64,000 nucleotides of DNA from Fodinicola acaciae (GCF_010993745.1 NZ_WOTN01000001.1:1925235-1989234); one strand, 5' to 3'. Positions 26,594 to 35,058 are shown, counted from the first letter of the stretch. The notes: a model not told the origin generated them from the letters alone. Made by a program: numbers and translations.

Positions 26594-26612
26594 AACAGGT
26601 GTACGATCGTAC
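26591..26612 (+). promoter_or_regulatory. SOS-like box and palindrome overlapping the -10 of alkB-like gene
   Basis: TAGAACAGGTGTACGA (26591-26606) is a weaker relative of TCGAAC-N4-GTTCGA. TACGAT at 26602-26607 sits seven nt before the ATG at 26615, the same geometry as at the DUF222-HNH gene. A perfect palindrome GTACGATCGTAC covers 26601-26612. Confidence 0.5.
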
Positions 26613-26614
26613 AT

Positions 26615-27229
26615 ATGTTGCAGGCGAGTCTGTTCGACGAGGCGGTGGTCGGCCTTGGGTCGCTGGCCGGCGTACGCCGCACGGCGCTGAGCCGCGGCGC
26701 CTGGGTCGACGTGCTGCCGGGCTGGCTGACCGGCGCCGACGTGCTGTTCGAGCGGCTGCTGCGGGACGTGCCGTGGCACGCCGAGCGCCGGCAGATGTAC
26801 GACAACGTCGTCGACGTGCCGCGGCTGCTGTGCTTCTACCAGGAACGCCAGGATCTCCCCGACCCAGTCCTGGCGCAGGCCCGAGACGTGCTGTCCGAGC
26901 ACTACGCCGACGAGCTGAAGGAGCCGTTCCGCACGGCCGGCCTGTGTTACTACCGCGACGGCCGGGACAGCGTCGCGTGGCACGGCGACACCATCGGCCG
27001 CGGCCGTACGCAGGACACCATGGTCGCGATCGTGTCGGTCGGCGCGCCGCGACAGCTGTTGCTGCGACCGCGCGGCGGCGGCGACATCATCAAGCACGCG
27101 CTCGGTCACGGCGACCTGATCGTGATGGGCGGCTCCTGCCAGCGCACCTGGGAACACGCGATCCCGAAGACGGCCAGACCGGTCGGGCCGCGGATCAGCA
27201 TCCAGTTCCGGCCGCGCGGAGTCCGCTGA
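26615..27229 (+). CDS. AlkB-like 2-oxoglutarate/Fe(II) dioxygenase
   Basis: A 204-residue dioxygenase with the iron ligands His123 and Asp125 (AWHGDTIGRG) and His181 (WEHAIPK), and the 2-oxoglutarate-binding Arg193 in GPRISIQFRP. AlkB proteins remove alkyl lesions such as 1-methyladenine and 3-methylcytosine from nucleic acids by oxidation. The leaderless-type promoter and overlapping SOS-like box agree with DNA-damage induction. It lies close to the LigD-like gene, making a small repair-related neighbourhood. Confidence 0.9.
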   Translation: MLQASLFDEAVVGLGSLAGVRRTALSRGAWVDVLPGWLTGADVLFERLLRDVPWHAERRQMYDNVVDVPRLLCFYQERQDLPDPVLAQARDVLSEHYADELKEPFRTAGLCYYRDGRDSVAWHGDTIGRGRTQDTMVAIVSVGAPRQLLLRPRGGGDIIKHALGHGDLIVMGGSCQRTWEHAIPKTARPVGPRISIQFRPRGVR

Positions 27230-27241
27230 CGACCGCCGCGG

Positions 27242-27925
27242 TCAGTCCGGTGCCGTGAGAGCCGTGAACATCGCCTCGCGGCGGCGTTTGAAGCCGAGCG
27301 ACTCGTAGAGCCGGATCGCCCCCTCGTTGGCCGCCCCGGTGTGCAGAAACGGCACGTCGCCGCGCTCGCGGATCACGTACGCCACCGCGCGCACCAGCCG
27401 GCCGGCCAGTCCGCGGCCGCGGTAGGCCGGGTCCGTACACACCGCGCTGATCTCGGTCCATCCCGGCGGCCGCATCCGCTCGCCGGCCATCGCGACCAAT
27501 GCGCCGTCGATCCGGATGCCGAGATAGGTCCCCAGCTCCACGGTGCGCGGCCGGAACGGGCCCGGCTGCGTACGCTCGACCAGGTCCAGCATCTCCGGCA
27601 CGTCGTCGACACCGAGCCGGACGGCCTCGGGCGCCGGCTCCGCCTCCATCGCCACGTCGACCAGCTGCACACCGGCGACCTGGCTCAGCTGCCGCCAGCC
27701 GTCCGGCACCGACGGCGACACTCCGGCGAGTACGGCCAGGCCGCCGGCGCCGACGAGCGCGGCGAGATCCGGCCAGCCGGACTCGTCGGCCAGCGCGACG
27801 AACGGCGACACGTCCGGCCGGAAACGCGCCGCGTGTCCACGCACCTCGGCGCAGGCGGCCTGCGACCCCGTCATCGCCAGCCACGCCGGATTGTCCAACG
27901 GATGCGTGTCAACGACCGCGCTCAT
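27242..27925 (-). CDS. GNAT-family N-acetyltransferase
   Basis: A 227-residue protein. The C-terminal GNAT core has the acetyl-CoA loop YRGRGLAGRLVRAV, ISAVCTDPAY before it and ANEGAIRLYESLGFKRR after it. The ~100-residue N-terminal part is a degenerate half as in FR47-like members. The ATG at 27925 has AAAGGTGG upstream. The substrate cannot be predicted. It is divergent from the SRPBCC gene. Confidence 0.85.
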   Translation of the reverse strand: MSAVVDTHPLDNPAWLAMTGSQAACAEVRGHAARFRPDVSPFVALADESGWPDLAALVGAGGLAVLAGVSPSVPDGWRQLSQVAGVQLVDVAMEAEPAPEAVRLGVDDVPEMLDLVERTQPGPFRPRTVELGTYLGIRIDGALVAMAGERMRPPGWTEISAVCTDPAYRGRGLAGRLVRAVAYVIRERGDVPFLHTGAANEGAIRLYESLGFKRRREAMFTALTAPD

Positions 27926-27975
27926 ACGCCACCTTTCGTCGGTCCGTAAACCATCCAACCCGGCCGGACCGGTTC

Positions 27976-27989
27976 ACAGTCCCGACTGT
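27976..27989. promoter_or_regulatory. Palindrome ACAGTC-CC-GACTGT between divergent genes
   Basis: A perfect 6-bp inverted repeat with a 2-nt centre in the 128-bp gap between the GNAT and SRPBCC genes. It looks like an operator, but no regulator gene is adjacent. Confidence 0.35.
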
Positions 27990-28053
27990 CGGCTGAGCCA
28001 CAGTGATCTCTGGCAGACTGCGGGAAACACACCGTACGCGGAAGGTGACGACA

Positions 28054-28494
28054 ATGCCGAAGGCTTATTCCAGCGCGGTCATCCCGGCCCCGGTCGAGGC
28101 GGTCTGGGACCTGGTCAGCGACTTCAACGGCCTGCCGAGCTGGCATCCGGCGATCACCGACAGCAAGCTGACCGCCGGCGCCAGCGCGGCCGAGATCGGC
28201 GCCGTACGCGACCTGACCCTCGGCGACGGCGGCCGTGTCGTCGAGCGGCTGGTGTCGCTGGACAACGACGAGCACACCTACTCGTACGTTTTCGTCGAGA
28301 GTCCGTTTCCGGTGCGCAGCTATTACTCCACGATCCGGCTCGCGCCGGTGACCGCCGGCGACCAGACCTTCGCCGAGTGGACCGGGTTGTACGACTCGGA
28401 GGCCGCCGACGAGGAGGCGATGACCAGCCTGTTCGCCAACGGTGTCTACGCCGCGGGCCTCGCCGCCCTGGTGAAGCATTTCACCAACGGCTGA
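28054..28494 (+). CDS. SRPBCC-family protein (polyketide cyclase/MxaD-like)
   Basis: A 146-residue helix-grip protein with AVIPAPVEAVWDLVSDFNGLP, TYSYVFVESPFPVRSYYSTI and a C-terminal long helix. SRPBCC proteins bind hydrophobic ligands. Members with this N-terminus are usually annotated as cyclase/dehydrase or MxaD-like without known function. The ATG at 28054 follows GGAAGG. The 3' end overlaps the convergent membrane protein by 14 nt. Confidence 0.85.
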   Translation: MPKAYSSAVIPAPVEAVWDLVSDFNGLPSWHPAITDSKLTAGASAAEIGAVRDLTLGDGGRVVERLVSLDNDEHTYSYVFVESPFPVRSYYSTIRLAPVTAGDQTFAEWTGLYDSEAADEEAMTSLFANGVYAAGLAALVKHFTNG

Positions 28495-29284
28495 CCCGGC
28501 CACGCTTTCGCCGGCGGAAAAGCCGTCGATAGAGCGGCTCGCCGTCGTAGTAAGTGTCGCCGGCGACCATGAAGGCGACCGCGATGCCGCCGGCGAACAG
28601 CGTGAACGCCATCCGCCAGAACCAGTCCCAAAAGCCGTAGCCGGCGCCGAGCACCACGTCCGGGATCCAGCTCAACACCAGGCCGAGGAAAATCCAGCCG
28701 ACCACGCGAAAACCCAGCGGACCGAACAGGCTGCCGAGCGCGCCGCCGCCGACCACGACCCACAGCAACAGGCCGGCACCGAGCCAGCCGACCAGCAGCG
28801 TCCACACCAGCGCCGTGGACGCCGGCGCCTGGAAGGACTGCTCGTGACCGGCCGCGCTCACTCGTACGATCGCACCTTGCCACACCCGAAGTCTCGCCGC
28901 GTCACCGGATTTCACCGCATCGTAGAAGCCAAAGTCGACCTCCTTGGTCTCGGTCGTCCCGGAAACCCGGCGGATGGTCACCTCGTAATGCGTGACCGGC
29001 GGATCCGGCGGATCGGTCGCGCTGCCACCACCGCCACCGGTCTCGTACGTGTCCTTGTCGACAATGCGGCCGGCCTCGAAGCCGAGGCAGCCGGCTTTCT
29101 CCGATCCGGCGGCGCAGTCCGGCGCTCGCCGATAGGCCAGCACGCCTTGCACCGGACCACGGGACAGCTGAACGCTGACCGCGATCGCGATCGCCACGAT
29201 TCCGAGCAACAGAGCCACAACGCGTACGACGGCAACGCGCACAACACCATCCCATCGGCCCGTAGGCTGCCCCGCGGACAGCAT
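28481..29284 (-). CDS. DUF3592-like membrane protein
   Basis: A 267-residue protein with one N-terminal helix (VVALLLGIVAIAIAVSVQL), an extracytoplasmic domain of ~110 residues with a Gly-rich loop and paired cysteines (CAAGSEKAGC), then four more helices ending in Arg-rich RRLFRRRKRGR. The extracytoplasmic part resembles DUF3592 proteins. No function is known. Confidence 0.65.
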   Translation of the reverse strand: MLSAGQPTGRWDGVVRVAVVRVVALLLGIVAIAIAVSVQLSRGPVQGVLAYRRAPDCAAGSEKAGCLGFEAGRIVDKDTYETGGGGGSATDPPDPPVTHYEVTIRRVSGTTETKEVDFGFYDAVKSGDAARLRVWQGAIVRVSAAGHEQSFQAPASTALVWTLLVGWLGAGLLLWVVVGGGALGSLFGPLGFRVVGWIFLGLVLSWIPDVVLGAGYGFWDWFWRMAFTLFAGGIAVAFMVAGDTYYDGEPLYRRLFRRRKRGRVSRW

Positions 29285-29290
29285 ACGAGG

Positions 29291-30352
29291 TCAGGGCAAG
29301 GCGGTGCCGTCGTACGCGTGGCCGATGATCGTGCGCAGGCCGGCCTCGGTCACCGGCCGCACGTTGTCGCTGAAGTCCTTTTCCAGCAACAACTTCACCG
29401 CCGCGTCCACATCACGCAGGCCGATCTCGCGCAGGCTCCGCGGTGTGCCGAGACGCCGTGTCAGCTCCTGTAATCCGCGCGGTGCCGACGAAACCTCGAG
29501 CGCGGCGGCGATCCGGCGCATCACCTCCGGCGCGGCCGGCTCGTTGAAGGCCACCACGTACGGCAGCACGATCGTGTGCGTTTGCGCATGTGGCAGGCCA
29601 AAACTGCCACCGAGCAGGTGGCAGATCCGGTGGTGCAGGCCGGATCCGGTGACCGCGAAGGCGGCCCCGGCCAGATAGGCGCCATAGAGTGCGTCCGTAC
29701 GCGCCTCCACGTCGTCGCCATTCGCGACGACAGCGGGCAAACTCCGGCCGAGCGCGCGGATGCCTTCCTCCGCAAGCAATCCGGCGACCGGACTGGTGGC
29801 CGGCACCCACAGCGCCTCGACGCAGTGCGCGATGGCGTTGACGCCGCTCGGTGCGCTGATCGTTGCCGGCAAAGACAAAGTCAACAACGGATCATAGACA
29901 ACGGTGGCTGGCAACACGTTCGGGTCGCGGCCAGTGGTTTTCCGGCCGCCTTCGGTCAACCCCCAGACCGGTGTCATCTCCGAGCCGGCGTACGTCGTCG
30001 GCACCGCGACGATCGGCACCGGCCGGTCGAGCGCGATCGCTTTGGCGGCGCCGATCGCCGAGCCGCCACCGATGCACAGCAGGCAGTCGACGTCGAGTTC
30101 TTCGGCGCGGTCGCGGGCGGCGGTGGCCACCTCGATCGGCACGTGCTGGCCGATGCCGCTGAACACACCTGCCAGCCGGTCGCCAAGTGGTGCGACGAGT
30201 TCGTCGACAAGGGCGCGGTCGCGGTTGGACGCGATGACGAGTACGCGCTCGCCATCGAGCCGCTTGGTCTCGGCGGCCAACGCCGTGCGTGCTTTGCCTG
30301 CACCGAAAACGACTCGGCCCGGCAGCGCGTCGTAGCTGAAATCTGCCGGCAT
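29291..30352 (-). CDS. Iron-containing dehydrogenase, maleylacetate reductase-like
   Basis: A 353-residue type III dehydrogenase. The NAD loop CIGGGSAIGAAKAIAL, VAVPTTYAGSEMTPVWG and TGRDPNVLPATVVYDP closely follow maleylacetate reductases; metal-ligand histidines lie in NAIAHCVEALW and LGGSFGLPHAQTHTIVLP. Maleylacetate reductase makes 3-oxoadipate in (chloro)aromatic breakdown, but no ring-cleavage gene is present here. The setting (SorC regulator, Zn alcohol dehydrogenase, FGGY kinase) suggests a polyol or hydroxy-acid substrate instead. The ATG overlaps the stop of the SorC gene. Confidence 0.85.
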   Translation of the reverse strand: MPADFSYDALPGRVVFGAGKARTALAAETKRLDGERVLVIASNRDRALVDELVAPLGDRLAGVFSGIGQHVPIEVATAARDRAEELDVDCLLCIGGGSAIGAAKAIALDRPVPIVAVPTTYAGSEMTPVWGLTEGGRKTTGRDPNVLPATVVYDPLLTLSLPATISAPSGVNAIAHCVEALWVPATSPVAGLLAEEGIRALGRSLPAVVANGDDVEARTDALYGAYLAGAAFAVTGSGLHHRICHLLGGSFGLPHAQTHTIVLPYVVAFNEPAAPEVMRRIAAALEVSSAPRGLQELTRRLGTPRSLREIGLRDVDAAVKLLLEKDFSDNVRPVTEAGLRTIIGHAYDGTALP

Positions 30353-31308
30353 CAGGCACCAGCCGCGATGACGGCGGCCGCGGTCGGCGGATCGGTGACC
30401 AGCTGGTTGAAATAGCCGGCGCGCGCACCGGCGATCAGGCCGCCGACCTTCTCCTCCCCCACCGCCAACGCGATGCTGGCCGGGATCCGGCGTAACAGCT
30501 CCAGGCTGGTCGCCATCAGCCGTTCGCTGCCGGGAAAAGGCACGTCCTCGCCGGCGCGATCGTAGAAACGCGAACAAATGTCGCCGACCGCCTCGCTCAC
30601 CGCGTCGATCGGCACGAACTTCGGCAGCGCGCGGTTGGTGGTGGGCGGCGCGCCGACGCCGAGCAGTGCGCATTTGGCTCTGCTCCACAGCTCCAGTACG
30701 CCTTTGATCGACGGGTCCTCCAGCAGCCGCTCATGCAGCTCGGGACCGGGAAGTGCCGGCGCGTACAGAAAACTCGGCGTGCCGCCGACCTTGGCGGCGA
30801 CCATCCTGGTGATCTCGTTGGTCTGATACCACGCTTCCGGCTCGTCCTGGCCGCCGACCGTCGGCGCCACCCGCACGCCGGACAACGACGGCAGTCCGCT
30901 TTGCGCGACCTCGAAAACCGTACGACCGGAGGAGACAAGCACGCTGTCGCCGGCCGCCAACCCCAGGTTTGCCAGCACCGCGGCCAAAACCGGCGCGAGC
31001 ACGGTGCCGAGCGCACCTTCGGCGCTGAACGGCGACAGGTGGACGGCGTCGATCCCCAGCACGGACGCGGCCTCGGCGGCCAGCTCCGCCGTGCTGACCG
31101 CGACCGGCTCGACGACCTCGATGCGGACGATCCCCTGCCGGCGCGCTTCCGACAGCAGCCGGCTGACCGTCGCGCGGCTGGTCCCCAATCGCTCGGCGAT
31201 CTCGGCCTGGGTGGCGTCGGCCAGATAGTAGAGCTGCGCGGCCGCGTACATCTGCTGCGGAGAGAAGCGCGGGACAGCCGCGACGGACTGGCCAGCACCC
31301 TCAGGCAT
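30352..31308 (-). CDS. SorC/DeoR-like sugar-responsive transcriptional regulator
   Basis: A 318-residue SorC-family regulator: N-terminal helix-turn-helix (ATQAEIAERLGTSRATVSRLLSEARRQ split over ~22-52) and a sugar-phosphate-binding domain (VLVSSGRTVFEV, LGVGAPPTTN). ATG 31308 is chosen because TACGCT lies exactly seven nt upstream, implying a leaderless message; a TTG at 31350 is the alternative. It is divergent from the Zn alcohol dehydrogenase and probably binds the repeats near its promoter. Confidence 0.88.
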   Translation of the reverse strand: MPEGAGQSVAAVPRFSPQQMYAAAQLYYLADATQAEIAERLGTSRATVSRLLSEARRQGIVRIEVVEPVAVSTAELAAEAASVLGIDAVHLSPFSAEGALGTVLAPVLAAVLANLGLAAGDSVLVSSGRTVFEVAQSGLPSLSGVRVAPTVGGQDEPEAWYQTNEITRMVAAKVGGTPSFLYAPALPGPELHERLLEDPSIKGVLELWSRAKCALLGVGAPPTTNRALPKFVPIDAVSEAVGDICSRFYDRAGEDVPFPGSERLMATSLELLRRIPASIALAVGEEKVGGLIAGARAGYFNQLVTDPPTAAAVIAAGA

Positions 31309-31370
31309 GGGTCCCAGCGTAGCCACCGGCCACTCCCTTTCCGCAGGCAAACCGCGGTCCGCTCAGGTGA

Positions 31371-31393
31371 ACATTCGTTCTGGACATCGGTTC
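31371..31393. promoter_or_regulatory. Candidate SorC operator: two ACATYSGTTC direct repeats
   Basis: ACATTCGTTC at 31371-31380 and ACATCGGTTC at 31384-31393 are in tandem, 13 bp apart, and the second overlaps the -35 of the dehydrogenase promoter. GAACATTCGTTC within this block is also a GAAC-N4-GTTC palindrome. They lie in the SorC/dehydrogenase intergenic region. Confidence 0.45.
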
Positions 31394-31409
31394 CCCCTCT
31401 GTTTATAGT
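31381..31409 (+). promoter_or_regulatory. SigA-type promoter for the Zn alcohol dehydrogenase
   Basis: TGGACA at 31381-31386, 17-nt spacer, TATAGT at 31404-31409. It leaves a 5' leader of about 50 nt before the GTG start and its AAGGAGG. Confidence 0.65.
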
Positions 31410-31464
31410 GAGCCCCGCCACAAAGCAACCCCAGACCCGGACAGACCGGCTTCAAGGAGGCGTG

Positions 31465-32553
31465 GTGCCGAGAAATGCGACCGAGTCCATGCAGGCCGTG
31501 GTCTGCCACGGACCTCGCGACTACCGGCTGCAGGAGGTGCGGCGTCCGAGCATCGGACCCGGCGAGGCGCTGGTACGCGTCGAGGCGGTCGGCATCTGCG
31601 CGAGCGACCTGAAGTGCTATCACGGCGCGGCCAAGTTCTGGGGTGACGACAATCGGCCGGCATGGGCCGAAACCGAGGTCATCCCCGGCCACGAGTTCGT
31701 CGGCGAGGTGGTCGACATCGATGACGCCGCCGCGAGGAAATGGGGGGTCGACGTCGGCGATCGCGTTGTTTCCGAGCAAATCGTGCCGTGCTGGCAGTGT
31801 CGCTATTGCCGGCGCGGCCAGTACTGGATGTGCGCACCACACGACATCTATGGCTTCAAGAGGCGTACGCCCGGCGCCATGGCCTCGTACATGATCTATC
31901 CGGCCGGCGCTCTGGTGCACCGTGTGTCCAAAGACCTGCCGCCGGCCCACGCGGCCTTCACCGAGCCACTTTCCTGTTCCGTGCACGCGGTCGAACGCGC
32001 CGACATCCATTTCGAGGATGTCGTGGTGATCGCCGGCTGCGGTCCGATCGGACTCGGCATGGTGGCCGCCGCAGCGGCGAAAAACCCGGCGCACGTCATC
32101 GCGTTGGACGTGGCGCCGGCGAAACTCGAGCTGGCCCGGCTGTGCGGCGCGGATCTGACCGTCAACATCGCCGAGAACGACCCCGGCGAGCTGGTCCGCG
32201 ACCTCACCGAAGGCTATGGCGCGGACGTCTATATCGACGGCACCGGCCATCCGTCCGCCGTGCCGCAGGGCCTCAACCTGCTCCGCAAGCTCGGCACTTT
32301 CGTGGAATACAGCGTGTTCCGCGAGCCGGTGACGGTCGACTGGAGCATCATCAGCGACGACAAGGAGCTGGACGTACGCGGCGCGCACCTCGGACCGTAC
32401 TCGTGGCCGTCGGCCATCCGGATGATCGAGTCGGGCCGGCTGCCGATGGACCGGATCTGCACGCACCAGCTGCCGGTCGAGCGGTTCCAGGAGGGGCTGG
32501 ACCTGGTCGCCGACGGCGGCAGCTCCATCAAGGTCTCCCTCATCCCGGCCTGA
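31465..32553 (+). CDS. Zinc-dependent alcohol dehydrogenase, polyol (erythritol/threitol) type
   Basis: A 362-residue medium-chain dehydrogenase. Catalytic zinc ligands are Cys (GICASDLKCYHG) and His-Glu (VIPGHEFVGEV). The structural zinc site has four Cys in CWQCRYCRRGQYWMC, and the NAD loop is GCGPIGLG. Overall it resembles actinobacterial erythritol/L-threitol dehydrogenases as I remember them, so a sugar-alcohol substrate is likely. GTG 31465 follows AAGGAGG (31454-31460); GTG 31462 is the alternative. The FGGY kinase is immediately downstream. Confidence 0.82.
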   Translation: MPRNATESMQAVVCHGPRDYRLQEVRRPSIGPGEALVRVEAVGICASDLKCYHGAAKFWGDDNRPAWAETEVIPGHEFVGEVVDIDDAAARKWGVDVGDRVVSEQIVPCWQCRYCRRGQYWMCAPHDIYGFKRRTPGAMASYMIYPAGALVHRVSKDLPPAHAAFTEPLSCSVHAVERADIHFEDVVVIAGCGPIGLGMVAAAAAKNPAHVIALDVAPAKLELARLCGADLTVNIAENDPGELVRDLTEGYGADVYIDGTGHPSAVPQGLNLLRKLGTFVEYSVFREPVTVDWSIISDDKELDVRGAHLGPYSWPSAIRMIESGRLPMDRICTHQLPVERFQEGLDLVADGGSSIKVSLIPA

Positions 32554-32556
32554 CGA

Positions 32557-32572
32557 CGGCGACGAATCGCCG
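32557..32572 (+). terminator. Short hairpin after the dehydrogenase gene
   Basis: CGGCGA-CGAA-TCGCCG forms a 6-bp stem with a tetraloop directly after the stop codon. No U-run follows, so termination may be weak. The kinase has its own -10 downstream. Confidence 0.4.
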
Positions 32573-32600
32573 GAACATCCGGAAAACTCGGCCGGATGCC

Positions 32601-32606
32601 TATACT
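32601..32606 (+). promoter_or_regulatory. -10 element TATACT of a leaderless promoter for the FGGY kinase
   Basis: TATACT is followed by seven nt and the ATG at 32614. This supports the downstream start rather than ATG 32596. No -35 is obvious. Confidence 0.5.
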
Positions 32607-32613
32607 CCGGCTG

Positions 32614-34083
32614 ATGACGGAGCTGCTTCTCGGCGTTGACATCGGCACGGCCAGCAGCAAGGCCGTGCTGGCGACGCCGGACGGCCAGCTCGTCGCGACC
32701 GCCAGCCGGCCGCACGAGCTGAGCCTGCCGCGGCCGGGATGGGCCGAGGCGGACGCGGAAAACCTCTGGTGGGGCGACGTTGTCGCGCTGTGCCGGGAGT
32801 TGGCCACCGACGCGGTCGCCGGCGTCTGTGTCAGCGGCGTCGGTCCGTGCCTGCTTCCCTGTGACGGCAACGACAATCCGCTGCGGCCGGCGATCCTCTA
32901 CGGCATCGACACGCGCGCGACCGAGGAAATCCGTGAGCAGACTGAAAAGTACGGACCACGGCGGCTGCGGGAGCGGTGCGGCAAGACGCCGTCCAGCCAG
33001 TCCGTCGGGCCGAAGATCGCCTGGCTGCGCCGGCATGAGCCGCAGGTGTGGGAAAAGACCCGCAGGTGGCACAATTCGCACTCGTACGCGGTCGCGAAGC
33101 TCACCGGCGAATACGTGCTGGATTTCCACACGGCCAGCCAGTGCGATCCGCTTTTCGACATCCAGGCCGGCGAGTGGACCGCGGACTGGTCTGCCGACAT
33201 CTGCGGCGACACGCCGTTGCCCCGGCTTGCCTGGCCGGCCGACATCGTCGGCACGGTGACCGCCGAGGCCGCCGCCGAAACCGGTCTGCGGCAAGGGATC
33301 CCGGTCTGCGCCGGCACCGTCGACGCGACCGCAGAGGCGTTCAGTGTCGGCGTACGCCAGCCTGGCGACCTGATGGTGATGTACGGCTCGACGATGTTTC
33401 TCTTGCAGGTCACCGACAAACTCGCCGCGAGTCCGCCGCTGTGGTCGACCGTGGGCGCCGAGCCAGGCTCCTTCCAACTCGCCGGCGGCATGGCCACGTC
33501 CGGCAGCCTCACCGCGTGGCTGCGCCAGCTGACCGGAGACACACCGTTCGCCGACCTGGTACGCGAAGCGGCCGCGACACCACCCGGCGCCGACGGCCTG
33601 CTGGTGCTGCCGTACTTCGCCGGCGAACGCACACCTCATTTCGACCCGAAGGCGCGCGGCGTCATCGCCGGTCTTACCCTGCGTCACACACGCGGTCATC
33701 TTTATCGCGCCGCGTACGAGGGAATCGCCTACGGCATCCGGCAGATCATCGCGCTTTTCGACCGCCCCGGCCGGATCGTCGCCGTCGGCGGCGGCACCCA
33801 GGGTGGCCTGTGGACGCAGGTCGTCAGCGATGTCATCGGACAGCCGCAACTCGTGCCGCGGCAGGCGATCGGGGCGAGCTACGGCGATGCGCTGCTGGCC
33901 GCGATCGGCACCGGCCTGACCGCGTCAGCCACCGACTGGACCACCATCGACCGCACCATCCACCCCGATCCGGCCACCGCCGGCACGTACGACGAGCTCT
34001 ACCAGGCCTTCACCGAGCTCTATCCGGCCACCCGGGGGCAGGTGCACGCGCTGGCCGACTTTCAAAACCGGCAGCACTTGTGA
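32614..34083 (+). CDS. FGGY-family carbohydrate kinase
   Basis: A 489-residue kinase with the two ASKHA lobes. Phosphate-1 loop GVDIGTASSKAVL opens the protein, PYFAGERTPHFDP and the adenosine-site block AVGGGTQGGLWTQVVSDV mark the second lobe. The closest familiar relatives are xylulokinase-like enzymes, but the substrate could be any tetrulose or pentulose. With the adjacent polyol dehydrogenase, a plausible route is polyol to ketose to ketose phosphate. Confidence 0.87.
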   Translation: MTELLLGVDIGTASSKAVLATPDGQLVATASRPHELSLPRPGWAEADAENLWWGDVVALCRELATDAVAGVCVSGVGPCLLPCDGNDNPLRPAILYGIDTRATEEIREQTEKYGPRRLRERCGKTPSSQSVGPKIAWLRRHEPQVWEKTRRWHNSHSYAVAKLTGEYVLDFHTASQCDPLFDIQAGEWTADWSADICGDTPLPRLAWPADIVGTVTAEAAAETGLRQGIPVCAGTVDATAEAFSVGVRQPGDLMVMYGSTMFLLQVTDKLAASPPLWSTVGAEPGSFQLAGGMATSGSLTAWLRQLTGDTPFADLVREAAATPPGADGLLVLPYFAGERTPHFDPKARGVIAGLTLRHTRGHLYRAAYEGIAYGIRQIIALFDRPGRIVAVGGGTQGGLWTQVVSDVIGQPQLVPRQAIGASYGDALLAAIGTGLTASATDWTTIDRTIHPDPATAGTYDELYQAFTELYPATRGQVHALADFQNRQHL

Positions 34084-34142
34084 AGGGGTTGTGAAAGGCG
34101 TCGGACACTAGCGTCGAGGCGACCTCGACGGAAAGGCTCACC

Positions 34143-34172
34143 ATGCGCGGCACCCGCATCACGCTCCGCTAA
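34143..34172 (+). CDS. Possible nine-codon leader ORF (MRGTRITLR)
   Basis: ATG at 34143 is preceded six nt upstream by GGAAAGG and followed by nine codons and TAA. It lies 65 nt before the TTG of the NmrA-like gene. Good spacing and isolation suggest a leader peptide, but conservation is unknown. The preceding DNA has a direct repeat of TTGTGAARGG at 34078 and 34089. Confidence 0.3.
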   Translation: MRGTRITLR

Positions 34173-34236
34173 CACCTCGCCACTGTCACACCCGGTCCGT
34201 ACGCTCGTCGGCGAAGACCGACCGAAGGAGCGCGCG

Positions 34237-35058
34237 TTGATCCTGGTGACCGGAGCAGGTGGCGCCGTCGGTGGGGCGCTGGCCGCCGAGTTGGCCGCGG
34301 CCGGCCAGAGGACCCGCCTCGCCTTCCACAGCCAGCGAGGCGACGGCGTGACGATCGACTTCGCCCGGCCGGATACACTCGCGCCGGCGGTGGACGGCGT
34401 CGAGTCGGTCTTCCTGCTGAGCGTCAGCGGCCCGACGCAGGCCGACCACGAGGGCAACCTGGTCTCCGCGGCCGCGCGGGCAGGCGTACGGCGGATCGTC
34501 AAGCTGTCCGCGTGGCGCGCGCCGGAGGAGCTGACCCCGATCGGCCGCTTCCACCACGCCGCCGAGCAGCGCGTCCGCGACTCCGGCCTGGCGTGGACGT
34601 TCCTGCGTCCCAATTTCTACATGCAAAACTTCACGCGCCAGCTCGCCGGCGCGATCCGCCGCACCGACGCGTTCGCACTGCCGGCCAGCACGGCGGCGAT
34701 CAGTTTCGTCGACACGCGGGACATCGCCGCGGTGGCCGCGCGAGTCCTGGTGGAGCCGCGCCACGAGGGACGCGCGTACGACATCACCGGCCCGGCCGCG
34801 CTCACCTATGCGGAGGTCGCCGACGTTTTCTCCGCCACGCTTGGCCGTCGCATCGAGTTCCACGGCCAGACCGACGACGAGGCACGTGCCGCCATGCTCG
34901 CCCGTGGAACGCCGGCCGACACGTTGTTGGCTGTTTATCGCGCCTATCGCGACGGTGGCGCCGAACAGGTCAGCACCGTCGTACGCGACCTCACCGGCCG
35001 CGACCCGATCAGCTTCGGTCAGTTCGTCCACGACCACCGAGCCGTCTTCAGCCGTTGA
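34237..35058 (+). CDS. NmrA-like NAD(P)-binding protein
   Basis: A 273-residue atypical short-chain-dehydrogenase-fold protein. The N-terminal ILVTGAGGAVGGALAAEL binds NAD(P), LRPNFYMQNF follows the usual Tyr/Lys region, and FVDTRDIAAVAARVL is the family's dinucleotide-sensing strand. Members act as redox sensors or quinone oxidoreductases. The start is TTG 34237 after GAAGGAG. Its 3' end overlaps the convergent response regulator by 11 nt. Confidence 0.88.
   Translation: MILVTGAGGAVGGALAAELAAAGQRTRLAFHSQRGDGVTIDFARPDTLAPAVDGVESVFLLSVSGPTQADHEGNLVSAAARAGVRRIVKLSAWRAPEELTPIGRFHHAAEQRVRDSGLAWTFLRPNFYMQNFTRQLAGAIRRTDAFALPASTAAISFVDTRDIAAVAARVLVEPRHEGRAYDITGPAALTYAEVADVFSATLGRRIEFHGQTDDEARAAMLARGTPADTLLAVYRAYRDGGAEQVSTVVRDLTGRDPISFGQFVHDHRAVFSR

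Noticed and set aside
29291-30352. Aromatic degradation operon based on the maleylacetate reductase-like gene
   Set aside because: No dioxygenase, cycloisomerase or hydrolase is present; neighbours indicate polyol metabolism.
31368-31380. LexA box at GAAC-ATTC-GTTC
   Set aside because: Only the inner half-sites match; TC and GA flanks are missing and the context is sugar metabolism.
31363-33849. 828-codon minus-strand frame opposite the dehydrogenase and kinase
   Set aside because: No domain, composition typical of an antisense shadow; both plus-strand genes have full motifs.
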